Source of the DNA: Afipia sp. GAS231
GTDB taxonomy: Bacteria > Pseudomonadota > Alphaproteobacteria > Rhizobiales > Xanthobacteraceae
Reading direction: 5' to 3'
NCBI RefSeq assembly: GCF_900103365.1
Contig: NZ_LT629703.1
Coordinates: 310,001 to 374,000 of the forward strand
Length of the DNA: 64,000 nucleotides
Shown piece by piece: positions 6,580 through 16,379 of the stretch. Each line of letters begins with the position of its first letter. The stretch's first letter is position 1. The notes beneath the pieces were generated by a model. It worked only from the letters and a program-made list of their open reading frames with translations. It made no database searches and was not told where the DNA came from. The position numbers and the translations under genes are program-made.

Positions 6580-7860
6580 TCACTCGTACCGAAGCGCGTC
6601 GACGGGATCGAGCCGCGCCGCGCGCCAGGCCGGATAGAGCGTTGCCAGGAACGACAGCGTCAGCGCCATGATCACGACCGCGGCGGTCTCGCCGAAATCG
6701 ATCTCCGCCGGCAAGCGCGACAGAAAATACAGCGTCGGGTCGAACAGCGGCGTGTTGGTGAGCCATGACAGGAACTGCCGGATCGATTCGATATTGAGGC
6801 AGATCAGCAATCCGACCATGAAGCCGACGAAGGTCCCGACCACGCCGATCGAGGCGCCGGTGATCAGGAATATCCGCATGATCGAGCCCTGCGAGGCGCC
6901 CATGGTGCGCAGGATCGCGATATCCTGACCCTTGTCCTTCACCAGCATGATCAGGCCGGAGACGATGTTGAGGGCGGCGACCAGCACGATCATGGTCAGG
7001 ATCAGGAACATCACGTTGCGCTCGACCTGCAGCGCGTTGAAGAAGGTCGAATTGCGCTGCCGCCAGTCGACCAGGAACACCGGCCGTCCCGCCGCCTCGG
7101 TCACGGCCTTGCGGTAGGCGTCGATCTTGTCGGGATTGTCGGTGAACACCTCGATCGCGGTGACGTCGTCCTTGCGGTTGAAGTAGGCCTGCGACTCCGG
7201 CAGCGGCATGAACACGAAGCTCGAATCGTATTCCGACATGCCGATCTCGAACACCGCCGAGATCCGATAGGGCTTGATCCGCGGCGTGGTGCCCATCGGG
7301 GTCACGGCCCCCTTCGGCGCCACCAGCGTGATGCTGTCGCCGGCGTGCAGCGACAATTGATCGGCGAGCCGGCGCCCGATGGCGACGCCCTGCCCGTCAT
7401 CGAAGCCTTCCAGCGTGCCCTGCTTGATGTTCGAAGCGATCGAGGTGAGGTTGTTAAGGTCGTCGGCGCGCATGCCGCGCACCAGCACGCCGGAGGCGTT
7501 GAAGGCCGAGGACGCCAGCGCCTGACCGTCGACGACCGGCGCCGCCAGCCGGATGCCCTGAACCCCGCTGATTCGCTCGGCGACGTCCTTCCAGTCGGTC
7601 AGCGGCGATTCCAGCGGCTGCACCAGAAGATGGCCGTTCAGCCCGAGGATCTTGTCCAAGAGTTCCTTGCGAAAACCGTTCATCACGGCCATCACGATGA
7701 TCAGCGTGGCGACGCCGAGCATGATGCCGAGGAACGAAAAGCCGGCGATGACAGAGATGAAGCCTTCCTTGCGGCGCGCACGCAAATACCGCCCGGAGAG
7801 CAGCCATTCGAAGGCCGCAAACGGCGGGGTTCGGAGCGTTTCGTTCATGGTCTCATCCAT
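6580..7860 (-). CDS. lolC: Lipoprotein-releasing permease LolC/LolE family
   Basis: A 426-residue FtsX/MacB-type permease. The N-terminal [26 protein letters not shown] is the family start, followed by a first membrane segment (about 35-60), a large periplasmic domain (about 65-280) and three membrane segments near the C-terminus (about 285-310, 330-360, 385-410), ending [12 protein letters not shown]. It works with LolD on outer-membrane lipoproteins. Only one permease gene is visible here, so it may act as a homodimer as in LolF systems rather than as separate LolC and LolE. An alternative in-frame ATG lies 4 codons in. Confidence 0.93.
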   Translation of the reverse strand: MDETMNETLRTPPFAAFEWLLSGRYLRARRKEGFISVIAGFSFLGIMLGVATLIIVMAVMNGFRKELLDKILGLNGHLLVQPLESPLTDWKDVAERISGVQGIRLAAPVVDGQALASSAFNASGVLVRGMRADDLNNLTSIASNIKQGTLEGFDDGQGVAIGRRLADQLSLHAGDSITLVAPKGAVTPMGTTPRIKPYRISAVFEIGMSEYDSSFVFMPLPESQAYFNRKDDVTAIEVFTDNPDKIDAYRKAVTEAAGRPVFLVDWRQRNSTFFNALQVERNVMFLILTMIVLVAALNIVSGLIMLVKDKGQDIAILRTMGASQGSIMRIFLITGASIGVVGTFVGFMVGLLICLNIESIRQFLSWLTNTPLFDPTLYFLSRLPAEIDFGETAAVVIMALTLSFLATLYPAWRAARLDPVDALRYE

Positions 7861-7939
7861 CTTTCGATAATCCCATGATTCGGGGCCAAATGTGGCCGGG
7901 ACTGGCCAACATTAACGGCCACTTCGTGGATAATCTTGT

Positions 7940-9268
7940 TTACCCGTGTTTGCCCGTGATCTTCATCACGACTTCAGCCTGGCTCAGATTTTCGCGCGAC
8001 CCGTCACCGCGCCGCTTGATCTCGAGCTTGCCCTCGGCGAGCCCCTTCGGGCCCACCAAAATCTGCCAGGGAATGCCGATCAGGTCGGCGGCGGCGAATT
8101 TCGCACCCGCGCGCTGGTCGGTGTCGTCGTAGAGCACGTCGACTCCCTTGGCTTCCAGTTCGCGATAAAGCTTCTCGCAGGCCGCATCGGTATCTTCCGA
8201 GCCCTGCTTCAGGTTCAGGATCACGGCGGTGAACGGCGCCACCGCTTCCGGCCATTTGATGCCGGCATCGTCGTGACAGGCTTCAATGATGGCGCCAACC
8301 AGGCGCGACACGCCGACGCCGTAGGAGCCGCCGTGGATCGGCACGTCGACGCCGTCGGGACCCGCCACCATCGCCTTCATGGCGTCGGAATATTTGGTGC
8401 CGAAATAGAAGATCTGGCCGACCTCGATGCCGCGGGTGTGGACCTTCTTCTCGGCCGGCACTTCGCGCTCGAAGCGCGCGGCATCGTGAACGTCCTCGGT
8501 CGCGGCATAGACCGAGGTCCACTGCTTGATGATCGGTGTGAGATCGCCGTCGTAATCGACGTCGTCGCCCGGGATCGGCAGGTTGAGCACGTCGCTGTCG
8601 CAATAGACGCCGGACTCGCCGGTTTCGGCGAGCACGATGAATTCGTGGCTGAGATCGCCGCCGATCGGACCGGTCTCGGCGCGCATCGGGATCGCCTTCA
8701 ATCCCATCCGCGCGAAGGTGCGCAAGTAAGCGACGAACATCCGGTTATAGGAAAGCCGCGCCGCGGCCTCGTCGATATCGAAGGAATAGGCGTCCTTCAT
8801 CAGGAATTCGCGGCCGCGCATCACCCCGAAGCGCGGACGCTGCTCGTCGCGGAACTTCCACTGGATGTGATAGAGGTTGAGCGGCAGGCTCTTGTAGGAT
8901 TTGACGTAGGCGCGAAAAATCTCGGTGATCATTTCCTCGTTGGTCGGTCCGTACAGCAATTCGCGCTTGTGACGGTCGTTGATGCGCAGCATCTCCGGGC
9001 CGTAGGCGTCGTAACGGCCGCTCTCGCGCCAGAGATCGGCCAACTGCAGCGTCGGCATCAAGAGTTCCAGCGCGCCGGCGCGGTTCTGTTCCTCGCGAAC
9101 GATCTGCTCGATCTTCTTCAGCACCCGAAATCCCAACGGCAGCCAGGCATAAATGCCGGCCGCTTCCTGCCGCATCATGCCCGCGCGCAGCATCAGCCGA
9201 TGCGAGACGATTTCCGCTTCTTTCGGATTCTCTTTGAGGATGGGCAGGAAAAACCGCGACAATCGCAT
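7940..9268 (-). CDS. proS: Prolyl-tRNA synthetase (short, alphaproteobacterial type)
   Basis: A 442-residue class II synthetase charging tRNA-Pro. [20 protein letters not shown] is the usual start, which argues for the ATG at 9266-9268 over a GTG 10 codons upstream. Motif 2 lies around [21 protein letters not shown] and motif 3 around [15 protein letters not shown]; the C-terminal anticodon-binding domain includes [27 protein letters not shown]. The length matches the compact ProRS that lacks the bacterial editing insertion, as expected in Rhizobiales. The gene is 79 bases upstream of lolC. Confidence 0.96.
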   Translation of the reverse strand: MRLSRFFLPILKENPKEAEIVSHRLMLRAGMMRQEAAGIYAWLPLGFRVLKKIEQIVREEQNRAGALELLMPTLQLADLWRESGRYDAYGPEMLRINDRHKRELLYGPTNEEMITEIFRAYVKSYKSLPLNLYHIQWKFRDEQRPRFGVMRGREFLMKDAYSFDIDEAAARLSYNRMFVAYLRTFARMGLKAIPMRAETGPIGGDLSHEFIVLAETGESGVYCDSDVLNLPIPGDDVDYDGDLTPIIKQWTSVYAATEDVHDAARFEREVPAEKKVHTRGIEVGQIFYFGTKYSDAMKAMVAGPDGVDVPIHGGSYGVGVSRLVGAIIEACHDDAGIKWPEAVAPFTAVILNLKQGSEDTDAACEKLYRELEAKGVDVLYDDTDQRAGAKFAAADLIGIPWQILVGPKGLAEGKLEIKRRGDGSRENLSQAEVVMKITGKHG

Positions 9269-9425
9269 GGACAAACTCTGGGAATCAGCTGGGGACACGA
9301 AGGAGGAGCAGTGAAACCGGATCGGGTATGAAAAGACAAGGCCGAAGGCTATGAAAAAGCCGCAGGAAATACCGATTTCCGGCCGGTTTTGCCGATGAAT
9401 TACGGCATTGGCGTGGGGGCCCTGC

Positions 9426-9513
9426 CGTCATTGCGAGCGAAGCGAAGCAATCCATCGCGCGGCATAACGGATAGCTGGATTGCTTCGTCGCTTTGCTCCT
9501 CGCAATGACGACG
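9426..9513. repeat. REP-like palindromic element
   Basis: The arm CGTCATTGCGAGCGAAGCGA (from 9426, continuing AGCAATCCA) is matched by TGGATTGCTTCG...CTCGCAATGACG (9476-9511), separated by about 21 bases, giving a long hairpin. I recall this element as one of the commonest intergenic repeats in Bradyrhizobium genomes. It lies between the stop of the copC/D gene and the start of proS, at the edge of the accessory segment. Confidence 0.7.
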
Positions 9514-9529
9514 GAGAGGGCAGCGCCCC

Positions 9530-11107
9530 TCACCTCACCTCGAAATCGTCTTCCAGCGTGACCTTCTCGAAATCGGTCACCAGCGCGTCGATCTGCATGT
9601 GCCAGCGGCCGGGCTGCGGCAGCGGTACGCCGCGCAGGTGCCAGTAACCGTCGGGTCCGAGCACGGCGTTGCGTTCGATCGGTTCGATGCCGCGTTCCGG
9701 CAGGCTTAGCGTCAACGTCGCTTCCTTGGCCGAGAGCTTACTGCCGTCGCCCGTCATCAGTTGCAGCACGAAATCGTCGGAGCCCACCTTGCCCGGCGAT
9801 ATCAGCACCTGGAACATCGCGGTCTCGGTGTGGATATGAACCGCGAGTGGTGCGGCGGCGGAATCGGCCAGTGCGCGCGGCGGCGTCGTGAAACGCCAGC
9901 CGGCGACGGCGATGAAAATGCAAACCACCAGCAGGAATTCCAGAAACACCGATCCGCCCAAGGTCTGGGTGTTCTCACCATCCAGCACGACCGCCGGCGT
10001 GAGGAAAAACCGGTTCAGCGCCGCCAGCGCCAGCAGCAGGACCACCAGCACGAGTTTGACCAGCAGAATAATGCCGTACCAGGTTTCGATCAGCGCGCGG
10101 AAACTCTCCAGTTGAATGATCGCGAGCACGAGGCCGGTCAACACGAGCAGCCCCACCAGCGGCACCGCCACGGCCGAGAATTGCCGGAGCGCCCGCGGCA
10201 GATCGTTATGCCGCCGCCGCGCCAACACCACCAGCGGCGCCAGGGCGCCGACCCAGTAAGCGACCGCGATGCCGTGAACGAACACCAGCGTCGGCGTCAG
10301 CCATTCCGGCGGCGCGGTCGCGGCGTGGCCCGAGGTCGCCAGCGAAAATCCGACTCCGATCATGGCGAGCGATGTCAGCACCCAGGCCACCGTCATGGTC
10401 GGGCTTTGCCAGGCGAAGCGTGCGACGGCCATCGCCGCGATCGCGATCAGCATCGACGGTCCAAGGCTGGTGCCGAGCGCGCCTTTCCATGGCGCCAGCG
10501 TCACAAGTGCGGTGAGCGGAAGGTTCAGCAGATCGAGGCCTTGCAGGCCGAGCGATGCCGCCGCGCTCGCCAGGCCGATCACGAGCGAACCGAGGATCGT
10601 CTTCGAACCGTAAGGCCCGAATCCAATCCAGGCGGCGAAGAACACGCCGCCGACGCCGATAAACAATCCGAGATAGACGCCGATCCGGGCCAGCCAGATC
10701 AGGCTAGCTGTGGTGACGGAGATCGCGCCGGTGTTGGCCGATGTCGCGGTGCCGGTCACCGCGCCGATCGAAAACACCAGCGATCCCGCCACCGGATGCC
10801 CGTCCTGCGACACCACGCGATAGCTCAGGACCTGGGTACCGCGCGGCAGCCGCTCGGGCAAAACGATCTCGACCGATTGATCGACCGCCCGCATGGTGAC
10901 GTCATGCGCTTTGCCGTCGGCGTCGATCAGAACAGCCACCGCCGGCGCCACGCTCTCGTTGAAGCGCAATTGTATCGCTTTCGGCGCCTCTGACAGCACG
11001 CTGCCGTCGGCCGGCTCCGCGGAAACCAGCGACGCGTGCGCCAACGCGCCGGTCGCGCAGCAGAGCGCCACCAGCAACGCCGCGAGGCCGGCGATGAAGC
11101 GCGTCAT
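9530..11107 (-). CDS. CopC-CopD fusion copper import/resistance protein
   Basis: A 525-residue protein combining a periplasmic CopC-like cupredoxin domain (about 24-118) with a CopD membrane domain (about 135-410) of roughly eight segments, and a C-terminal periplasmic domain (about 415-525). After the signal peptide the mature chain begins with His (H24, HASLVSAEPADG), and DGHPVAGS supplies H104, both expected copper ligands. This resembles Bacillus YcnJ and PcoD fusions, proposed to bring copper into the cytoplasm. It is the last gene of the operon, 8 bases after the YcnI-like gene. Confidence 0.9.
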   Translation of the reverse strand: MTRFIAGLAALLVALCCATGALAHASLVSAEPADGSVLSEAPKAIQLRFNESVAPAVAVLIDADGKAHDVTMRAVDQSVEIVLPERLPRGTQVLSYRVVSQDGHPVAGSLVFSIGAVTGTATSANTGAISVTTASLIWLARIGVYLGLFIGVGGVFFAAWIGFGPYGSKTILGSLVIGLASAAASLGLQGLDLLNLPLTALVTLAPWKGALGTSLGPSMLIAIAAMAVARFAWQSPTMTVAWVLTSLAMIGVGFSLATSGHAATAPPEWLTPTLVFVHGIAVAYWVGALAPLVVLARRRHNDLPRALRQFSAVAVPLVGLLVLTGLVLAIIQLESFRALIETWYGIILLVKLVLVVLLLALAALNRFFLTPAVVLDGENTQTLGGSVFLEFLLVVCIFIAVAGWRFTTPPRALADSAAAPLAVHIHTETAMFQVLISPGKVGSDDFVLQLMTGDGSKLSAKEATLTLSLPERGIEPIERNAVLGPDGYWHLRGVPLPQPGRWHMQIDALVTDFEKVTLEDDFEVR

Positions 11108-11115
11108 CGGCGCCG

Positions 11116-11637
11116 TTACGGTTTTGGCATCAGCTTGACGCCGGGCGCCGGCGACTTGCTGCCGTGACCGTGACCTTCACCCTCCTTGGGAATGTCGATC
11201 CAGCGGCTCACGCCCTGCTCGCATTCCTGCACCACCGGAAAATACAGCGTGGTGTTCGGCTTCATCCCGTCGGTGATGAAGGTCGAGACCACGAACTCGT
11301 CATATTGGTGATCCGGCAGCTTGCCGCCGCTCCACACCACTTCCTTGACGCCTTCGGAAACCTTGTTGCCGTGAAAGTCGTACTCGGCGGCGTATTTGCC
11401 GTTGATCGCCTCGACGCTCCAGCCGGATTTCGGCATCGGCTTGGCGGCAATCACCCCTTCCGGAATCTGTACACGGATCTTTGTCGTCGCCGATCCCGTG
11501 CAGCCGTGCGGCACCGCGAATACCGCCTTGTAGGACGATCCGACCGTCGCCTGTTTGGGCTCCAGCGAAATGTGCGCACCGGCCGGCGACGCGATCAACG
11601 CAGCGGCGATGCAAAGAGCGGCTCTTACCATCCTCAC
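11116..11637 (-). CDS. YcnI-like copper-binding protein (DUF1775)
   Basis: A 173-residue exported protein. The signal peptide ends at SPAGA, leaving an N-terminal histidine (HISLEPKQATVGSSYKAVF), as in YcnI, where that single histidine binds Cu(II) together with a nearby tryptophan (here KSGWSVEA). TTKIRVQIPEGV and the PVVQECEQGVSRWIDIP segment are DUF1775 features. The C-terminal tail is short and His/Gly-rich (GHGHGSKSP), which may add metal affinity. The ATG overlaps the stop of the PCuAC gene by 4 bases. Confidence 0.9.
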   Translation of the reverse strand: MRMVRAALCIAAALIASPAGAHISLEPKQATVGSSYKAVFAVPHGCTGSATTKIRVQIPEGVIAAKPMPKSGWSVEAINGKYAAEYDFHGNKVSEGVKEVVWSGGKLPDHQYDEFVVSTFITDGMKPNTTLYFPVVQECEQGVSRWIDIPKEGEGHGHGSKSPAPGVKLMPKP

Positions 11638-12143
11638 TTTTTCATCTCCATGTGACCGCCGGAATGATCCGCGCCACCCGGCGCCTGCGCGCCGACGCCC
11701 TGCACGTCCAGCGACAAGTTGACCTTGCCGGCCTTTTCGAATTCGAGCGTGACAGGCACTTTCTCGCCCTGCTTGAGCGGGCCTTTGAGATCGAACATCA
11801 TCAGGTGGTAACCGCCCGGCGCCAGCTTCACCGTCTTGCCCGGCTCGATGGCGAGGCCCTTGTCGAGCGGACGCATGGTCATGACGCCGTTGTTGACAGC
11901 CATCTCGTGGATTTCGACCTTGCCGGCGATATCGCCGCTGCCGCCGATCAGCCGGTCCGGCGCCGTGCCCTTGTTTTCAATCGTGAGATAGCCGCCGGCG
12001 ATCTTGGCGCCACCAGGCGTCGCGCGGCTCCAGGCCTGCGAGATCACGAGGTCCCCGGCCTTGATGTCTTCGGCGCGGGCCGGAGCCGCGAACAGACCGG
12101 CGAGGAGCGCGGCGGAGGCGAGGAATTTCAGAGCAGACTTCAT
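11634..12143 (-). CDS. Periplasmic copper chaperone PCuAC
   Basis: A 169-residue exported chaperone that delivers Cu(I), typically to cytochrome oxidase. The defining H(M)X10M...HxM motif is present: H79 and M81, M90, then H113 and M115. The signal peptide ends at FAAPARA. A His/Met-rich tail (HSGGHMEMKK) forms a second copper site, as in several PCuAC proteins. Both ends overlap neighbours by 4 bases, with the TlpA-like gene upstream and the YcnI-like gene downstream. Confidence 0.93.
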   Translation of the reverse strand: MKSALKFLASAALLAGLFAAPARAEDIKAGDLVISQAWSRATPGGAKIAGGYLTIENKGTAPDRLIGGSGDIAGKVEIHEMAVNNGVMTMRPLDKGLAIEPGKTVKLAPGGYHLMMFDLKGPLKQGEKVPVTLEFEKAGKVNLSLDVQGVGAQAPGGADHSGGHMEMKK

Positions 12144-12667
12144 TTGGTTTCTTTCGATGTGGGAGATGTTGCGGCCGCAGAACCCTGCTGAACCGTCCAG
12201 TTTTCCAGTTCCTGCATTTCAGCCGAACCTTCAATGGTGGTGGCGACGCCGTCACGTGCGATCAGAATGGTGCGGGGAATATCGCCTTGCCAGGCCGGAT
12301 CGATTTCGAACCGTAGGCGCTCGACAAAGCCGTCGTTGAATATCCAGTTTTCAGCAGGCCCCAGCCCGGCCTTTTCCAGCATCGATCGCGTGGCAGCGGG
12401 CAGATCTGGAACCAGATCGGCGCTGATCGTCACCACGTCGATGTCGCCATGGTCTTTCATGAATTTTCCGAGCAACGGCAGCTCGACCTTGCAGGGGCCG
12501 CAGGTCACGCCCCAGAAATGCACCAGCGTCGGCCGGCCGGCATGCGAACGCAGCACGTCCTGCCAGCTTCCCCGCACGAACGGCTTGAGTTGAGGCGGCG
12601 TCTCGGAACCAGGCGCCGGCGCGAGAAAGGCCACCAGCAACGTGGCGGCCAGCAGGAGGCGTCTCAT
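12140..12667 (-). CDS. TlpA-like thioredoxin-fold protein
   Basis: A 175-residue exported or membrane-anchored protein with a thioredoxin fold and redox motif CGPC (56-59) in LVHFWGVTCGPCKVELP. It is presumably a disulfide reductase that keeps copper-site cysteines of oxidase subunits or chaperones reduced, as TlpA does with ScoI in Bradyrhizobium; that role is inferred from the PCuAC neighbour. The cis-proline is in DIPRTILI. Overlaps of 4 bases on both sides. Confidence 0.85.
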   Translation of the reverse strand: MRRLLLAATLLVAFLAPAPGSETPPQLKPFVRGSWQDVLRSHAGRPTLVHFWGVTCGPCKVELPLLGKFMKDHGDIDVVTISADLVPDLPAATRSMLEKAGLGPAENWIFNDGFVERLRFEIDPAWQGDIPRTILIARDGVATTIEGSAEMQELENWTVQQGSAAATSPTSKETK

Positions 12668-13905
12668 GACTCATCCCCGATCGGTTGGAAGCGGTATCCG
12701 TCCGCCTTGGTCATCCAGGAAAGGAAGATTCGCTGGCCGTCGCTGACCAACAGCGGGTGATCCGACGTGTCGCTGGTGGAGGAAATGACCGATGGTTTCG
12801 ACCAGCTCTTGCCGTCATCGTGGGAAGTCATCAGGTTGACGGTCGTCTTCTCGCCGTCGAATTCCTTCCAGACCATCGCGGTGCCGCGCGGACCCGCCAG
12901 CACGTAAGGCCGCGTCGGATTGCGATCCGCCCGGCCGACCGGAACCGGATCAGAGAACGTCCGTCCCTCGTCCTGTGAGCGGGCGTAGAAAAGCCCCTTG
13001 CGCACCTTGCCATTGGTGTACCAGGTCGCGTGACAGGTCCCCGCCGATGAGATCGAGAGACTGGGGCCGTGATGCGGGCAGGCCGCAATCTGCCAATCGT
13101 CCGTGCTGACGCGGCGCACTTCGCCCGGCGTCGCCAGATCAGGGAAAGCCATCACCGCGTGGTCCCGCACGCCGCCTTCAAAGATATTTCGGAACATGAC
13201 GACCGGCTTGCCGGGTCCGGCAAATGCCAGACCGAGCCGGCAGCATTCACAGGTGTTATCGGTCGCGAGCTGCGCTTCGGTATAGGTTGCGCCGCCATCC
13301 TTCGACGATGCGAAGAACAGCCCTGCCCCGTCGTACTTCTTGCCCGCTGCCTGAACCGGCACCCGGTTGCGCTTGTCGAGCCACGCCGCAAACACCGTCC
13401 CATCCGCATCGAGTCCCAAGGCTTCGAAGCGCTGGCTCTCGTTGTTGGACGTGATCGGCTTCACCTCGGCAAAGCTCCGGCCGCCATCGCCGGACCGGGT
13501 CGTCAACACCTGACCGTTGAAAGCCTTGTCCCGAAAGGTTGAAAACGCCAGGACGATGTCGCCCTTGCGATCAACCACGATTTTGGGGCGCGCATCGGGA
13601 CCCCAGTCCAGGTTCAGTTTCTCCGTGGTCACCTGAACCGGCGTCGACAGATTTTGGCCGCCATCCTTCGAGCTTGCGACGGATATCTGTCCTCCTGCCA
13701 TCCAGGCCAGCCACAACGTTCCATCTGCAGCGAAGGCCGGCGTGACCTTGGTCGCGCAACGCAGGGCGGGTTCGTCGCATGCCGCTTCCGAGGCGTGCTG
13801 ATGGCTCATTTGCGCTGCGGCGGCAGTCTGCCAGAGCGCGAAGACAATCGCGCATATCCACTTTGCTTTAGGCATGGCCGCGGCTCTGTTCAATTCACCG
13901 GTCAT
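12664..13905 (-). CDS. BNR/Asp-box (sialidase-fold) exported protein of the copper operon
   Basis: A 413-residue exported protein with repeated Asp-box-like turns: SKDGGQNL, SGDGGRSF, SKDGGATY, SQDEGRTF and SHDDGKSW, spaced as in a six-bladed beta propeller. Such genes are often labelled exo-alpha-sialidase, but a sialidase arginine triad is not evident, and the setting argues for a copper role. A CECC motif (TDNTCECCRLGL, mid-protein), ACPHHGPS and the mature N-terminal MSHQHASEAACDE offer metal ligands. The ATG at 13905 overlaps the stop of the TonB receptor (ATGA); an internal ATG at 13875 sits closer to the hydrophobic signal segment. Confidence 0.75.
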   Translation of the reverse strand: MTGELNRAAAMPKAKWICAIVFALWQTAAAAQMSHQHASEAACDEPALRCATKVTPAFAADGTLWLAWMAGGQISVASSKDGGQNLSTPVQVTTEKLNLDWGPDARPKIVVDRKGDIVLAFSTFRDKAFNGQVLTTRSGDGGRSFAEVKPITSNNESQRFEALGLDADGTVFAAWLDKRNRVPVQAAGKKYDGAGLFFASSKDGGATYTEAQLATDNTCECCRLGLAFAGPGKPVVMFRNIFEGGVRDHAVMAFPDLATPGEVRRVSTDDWQIAACPHHGPSLSISSAGTCHATWYTNGKVRKGLFYARSQDEGRTFSDPVPVGRADRNPTRPYVLAGPRGTAMVWKEFDGEKTTVNLMTSHDDGKSWSKPSVISSTSDTSDHPLLVSDGQRIFLSWMTKADGYRFQPIGDES

Positions 13906-16286
13906 CGGAACGCCACCTTCATGCCGGCAACGAACGCGCGCGGCGATCCGGCATAGATCGAACCGGTGGTATTCGCCAGTACGCTCGCGGGATTTTGAAC
14001 GCCGCCAGCCGCAACCGAGTTGGCGATGTTGTTGGCGGAAGCCACATAGGTCCGATCGAACACGTTCCTCACCTCAAGGTACAGGCTCAAGGACCTGAAA
14101 TAGTCGGACAGCAGATCCGTCTTGTAGTGGACGTTGAGATTGACCAGTTCGTAACCCGGTGCCTTCAACAGGTTGGCGTTGTCCATGTAGAACGAGTCCT
14201 TCCACTGCACCTCGACGAAGGCTCCAAGGCCTGCCAGCCGGCCTGACAATTCGTCGTAGCCCAGACGCGCCGTCAGTTCGTTGGGCGAGATTCCGGGAAT
14301 CTTGTTGCCGGCGCGATTGAAGCTGAACACCGCACCGTTGGTGATGTTCTCGGTGTATTCGGTGTAGATTTCGTCGAGATAGGTATAGGCCGCCGTAAAC
14401 CGCCAGCCTGAATAAAACTTCCAGTCGGCGGCCAGTTCCACCCCGCGATGTTCCGACCTTGGCGCATTGAAAGTGTAGCTGATGCCGGCCAGCGGCGTAG
14501 CCTGGCTCACGAGTTCATTACGAAAGAACTCGTAAAAGCCTGTCGCGCTCAGTTTGAGCGTGTTGTTCGGTGTCCAGTCGACGCCGAGGTCGTAGCCCAA
14601 ATTCTTTTGTGTCTGCAGTCCCGTGTTGTTGCCGGACAGTCCGCTCGGCAAAACGAACAGGTTCGAAACCTGGGGCGTGCCATACCCGGTGGCGGCGCGC
14701 GCTCGGAACAGCCACTCGCTGTCTGGCTTGTAGAGCAGCGCCAATTCGGGCGCTGTATTCTGAAATTGCCGGTCGGCCGTAGTCAGCGCCGTCGTCGTCA
14801 CGCCGGTTGGTCCCGTGTAGGTGTATCCGGTGTTGATCCCCTTCAGATTGGTGGTTTCCCAACCAATGCCGGCGATCGCCGTCAGCGATGGCGCCAGCTT
14901 GAGTTCCTCGCGTGCCCGCACGCCGTAGTTCGAGGTGTCGCTGAAGAGGTTGCTCGAAAGTCTGCCCAACGTGGCGTTACCGCCCGGCATCACGTTGCGG
15001 GTGTCGCTCGATGCGACCAGCGTGTTGTAGAAACCGCCGAAGTAAGTGGTGCTGTCCATGCCGAACAGTTCACCGCGCTTGGTGACGTCGCTCATGTAGT
15101 TGTACGACGGAAAATCGCCGATCGCGCTGGTGGAACCGGTCGGCTGATTGATGTTCCTGTCATCGAACACGAACTGGTTGCGCCATGTCGTCGTGTTGTC
15201 GAAATCATGCTCCCACCGTCCGCCAACGATCGTGCGGCGATCGTTGCGGCCGAGCCCCGCCTGCACTGCCGTTTCCTTATCGGTACCGGCGACACCGTTA
15301 AAGCCGTTGTTGAAGAGCGTCACCGTGCCGCAGCCGGGCGCTGCCGTCGCACCATTCGCGCAACCCTGCTGGAACGGATTTTGGTAAAACTGATTGAGCG
15401 AGGAGCGGATCGGCAGCCGCGTGCTCAAATCATTGTTGATCAGCTTGACGGTGAACCGATCGTCCGGCGTGGCTTGCAGCGTGCCGAGAAAGTTCACGGT
15501 CTGGGTGTTGAACCAGCTATTGCCGATATAGCCGTTACCCCGCGCGTCGCTTGCAAACAGCGAGCCTTCGAAGTTCCCGACCTTCTTGCCGGCCGCCAGG
15601 TAGTTATTGACGTAGCCGAAGCTGCCGCCGTCGACGCCGTATTCCACACCATCGATAGTGCCGCCCGGACGGGTGCGGAAGTTGAGTGCGCCGCCGGTGG
15701 CGTAATTGCCATAGAGCGCCGATGACGGTCCTCGGATCACATCGATCCCGGCATAGGCGCGCGGATCGATCAGGTCGCTGCGAGAAAGCCCATCCGGCTG
15801 CGTCACCGGGAAGCCATCCTCGAAAATCACGAGATTGCGGATCCCGAAGCCGTTGCGGGCGTTGGAGCCGCGGATCGAAATGCCGATATCGCGCGGCCCG
15901 TTCCCCTGCTTCACCGAGATGCCCGGGCTGTCGCGCAGCACGTCGCTGACCGAAAACGACGGCCTGTTGTCGAACTGGCTCCGATCTACCGTGGTCGCGG
16001 TCTGTCCGGCCGGTGCCTGGTTCAGTGTCTCGCGCGCCGTAGTCGGGGTGACGCGTGCGGCCTGCGATACCGCCGTTGTCGCGTTAGGCGCAGGCGGCTT
16101 CGCCTGCGTCCGGGCAGCGGCGCGTGGCCCCGGCCTTCGCGCAGCGGGTTTAGCCGCAACCGGCCGTGGCGCATCGACGGTAACCGGCGGTAAGGCGGTC
16201 TGCGCATAGGTTGGCGAAGGCGCGGCGGAAAGCGCGCCGCCAATTGCAAGCAGGCTCACACCACCCAGGGCATGATAACGAAACAT
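13902..16286 (-). CDS. TonB-dependent outer-membrane receptor, probable copper receptor
   Basis: A 794-residue receptor. The signal peptide ends near PTYAQ, then an Ala/Pro-rich linker (about 35-95) leads to the plug domain (about 105-220: SVSDVLRDSPGISVKQ, ISIRGSNARNGFGIRN, VIRGPSSALYGNYATGGAL). The remaining 570 residues form a 22-stranded barrel ending RAFVAGMKVAFR, a proper C-terminal strand. Substrate is not readable, but co-transcription with DUF2946 and periplasmic copper genes suggests copper or a copper chelate. I see no TonB, ExbB or ExbD gene here. Confidence 0.9.
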   Translation of the reverse strand: MFRYHALGGVSLLAIGGALSAAPSPTYAQTALPPVTVDAPRPVAAKPAARRPGPRAAARTQAKPPAPNATTAVSQAARVTPTTARETLNQAPAGQTATTVDRSQFDNRPSFSVSDVLRDSPGISVKQGNGPRDIGISIRGSNARNGFGIRNLVIFEDGFPVTQPDGLSRSDLIDPRAYAGIDVIRGPSSALYGNYATGGALNFRTRPGGTIDGVEYGVDGGSFGYVNNYLAAGKKVGNFEGSLFASDARGNGYIGNSWFNTQTVNFLGTLQATPDDRFTVKLINNDLSTRLPIRSSLNQFYQNPFQQGCANGATAAPGCGTVTLFNNGFNGVAGTDKETAVQAGLGRNDRRTIVGGRWEHDFDNTTTWRNQFVFDDRNINQPTGSTSAIGDFPSYNYMSDVTKRGELFGMDSTTYFGGFYNTLVASSDTRNVMPGGNATLGRLSSNLFSDTSNYGVRAREELKLAPSLTAIAGIGWETTNLKGINTGYTYTGPTGVTTTALTTADRQFQNTAPELALLYKPDSEWLFRARAATGYGTPQVSNLFVLPSGLSGNNTGLQTQKNLGYDLGVDWTPNNTLKLSATGFYEFFRNELVSQATPLAGISYTFNAPRSEHRGVELAADWKFYSGWRFTAAYTYLDEIYTEYTENITNGAVFSFNRAGNKIPGISPNELTARLGYDELSGRLAGLGAFVEVQWKDSFYMDNANLLKAPGYELVNLNVHYKTDLLSDYFRSLSLYLEVRNVFDRTYVASANNIANSVAAGGVQNPASVLANTTGSIYAGSPRAFVAGMKVAFR

Positions 16287-16379
16287 GGAATTGTCCTGAC
16301 ACCGGCTCTGCGGCCGGCTGACTGAATTGAACCAATCGGCGCGGCCGTCGCCGCACCGATCAATCGAGTCTTCGGGTCG

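Noticed and set aside
12664..13905. Calling the BNR protein a sialidase
   Set aside because: Asp boxes define the fold, not the activity; no sialidase active-site arginines are evident and the context is copper handling.
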